Below, piece by piece: positions 63,150 through 64,000 of a stretch of 64,000 bases of DNA (the first letter of the stretch is position 1; every line of letters starts with the position of its first letter). This DNA comes from Prorocentrum cordatum (Eukaryota > Sar > Dinophyceae > Prorocentrales > Prorocentraceae), in NCBI GenBank assembly GCA_963575745.1, contig CAUYUJ010014208.1, positions 186,001 to 250,000 of the forward strand. Direction: 5' to 3'. The notes beneath the pieces are model-generated. The model did no database searches, was not told where the DNA came from, and saw only the letters and a list, made by a program, of their open reading frames with translations. The position numbers were made by a program, and so were the translations under genes.

Positions 63150-64000
63150 GAGGGCCGCCTCTTGCGGCACGCGCCTCCCCAGGAGCTTCCGCCGCGCACG
63201 CGCGCTGCGCGCGCGGCGCGCGGCTCAGCCGCGCGCCGAGCCCAGCGGGGGCAGCCCCCCCGCGCGGAGGGGCTGCGGCTCTGGGCACGGGGGCGGCCTG
63301 CCGGGCGCGGGGGGGGGGGGCGCTCCCGCGTGCGGGCGCCCCGCCCGCTCCCGTGGAGGCACGTCGGGCAAGTCGGGCAGGGGGAACGTTCAAAAGCAGT
63401 CAACAGATAGTCTGGCGACGATTCTTCGAGCGGGGCGCGGGGCGCGACCAGCGAAAGCGGCCACGGATGGACCGAGGAGGTTTCGAAGCTTCTCGAGCGG
63501 GGCGCGGCCAACGAAAGTGGCCACGGATGGACAGAGGAGGCAAGGATGCAAGGGTCCCTTTGGGAAAGTTGCCCATCCTGACCATGCGGGTTGACTGTAA
63601 TGTGAACCAATGGTCGACTTGAGGATGAACACGGGCCCGACAATCGTTTGTCACACGAACTTCGGAAAGGGCGCCTAAATATATGATATTTTGGTTGTAA
63701 ATGGTAACTTTCTGCATCTTTGACACGTCGCGTTTGTCCGGAAGACATGGGTAGATTAGCGGTGCGCAAAAGGGGGTAGGGGAAGGGGGGAAGACGCGCT
63801 CAGTGAAGACTGCTGCGAGGCTCTCTCTCTGCGCGAAGAGCGCCCTGACGGCCCCGAGGGCAGCGCGCGGGATGCACGCCTTCGTGCGCCCCCTGGGGGT
63901 GGGGGGGGGGCAGGGATGCGCGGCGGGGCTGTGCTTCGCTCCCGAGCAGGCGCGGGCGGGCCGGGGGGAGAGAGGATCAGGGGAAGAAAAGGTGCCCATA
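63150..64000. other. GC-rich right edge, no gene seen
   Basis: A very GC-rich block with CGCGCGC palindromes (63180-63240) and a direct repeat of CAGCGAAAGCGGCCACGGAT, then GGACCGAGGAGG at 63450 and 63510. The direct repeat is related to 56535-56600. No credible coding frame. Confidence 0.45.

Overview
The window reads as nuclear DNA of a dinoflagellate with a GC-rich, intron-bloated genome. Four things support this: a protein-coding gene split into ten short exons over about 40 kb; a mixture of GT, GC and GA splice donors with AG acceptors at AG|G junctions; introns that are themselves terminal-inverted-repeat (TIR) elements (introners); and a degraded match to the dinoflagellate spliced leader just upstream of a second gene. 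Species is not determinable; a large high-GC genome such as that of Prorocentrum would fit (inference). Nothing looks prokaryotic: there are no operons, ribosome-binding sites, CRISPR arrays or phage genes.

Two genes are recognised, both on the minus strand. The first is an ATP-dependent Lon protease. Ten exons from 43096 down to 2848 join in one open frame of 478 residues covering the N-terminal substrate-binding domain, the helical linker and the AAA+ ATPase as far as sensor 1. Its first exon(s), and the rest of the ATPase with the Ser-Lys protease domain, are not found in the window. The second is a complete flavocytochrome b2-like L-lactate dehydrogenase of 512 residues (17095-15356). It lies on the same strand inside the 17-kb Lon intron between the exons at 20969-20862 and 3872-3787. 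It has a single intron, which is an introner, and carries a spliced-leader-like remnant 86 bases upstream of its ATG. The simplest story is that a processed, trans-spliced mRNA was re-inserted into a Lon intron and later gained an introner.

Layout: 1-43096 is Lon exons and introns. The introns are filled with simple repeats (about 0.1-0.3, 3.3-3.8, 8.6-8.9, 22.8, 27.9, 35.6-35.9, 40.4-41.2 kb), satellite-like arrays (5.1-7.0, 13.2-13.6, 18.6-19.6, 22.3-22.7, 24.0-25.6, 30.1-30.9 kb), very large arrays of a degenerate CCAAGAGGCC-type unit (10.1-11.5, 13.7-15.1, 30.9-34.9, 36.4-39.5, 40.0-40.3 kb) and many 120-210-bp TIR elements of at least ten families. The region 43.1-64 kb contains no recognised gene. 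It holds further copies of the same TIR families, a 2.3-kb TIR element with a likely 8-bp target duplication enclosing a 152-bp tandem array, a 160-bp tandem array at 56.8-58.2 kb, and long (GAG)n/(CTC)n and (GTC)n tracts. A helicase-like fragment at 19.7-20.0 kb and a small zinc-ribbon ORF at 55.1-55.3 kb are weaker coding candidates.

All work was by reading the sequence; coordinates of repeat families are approximate (about +/-10 bases), while exon boundaries were placed base by base from frame continuity.
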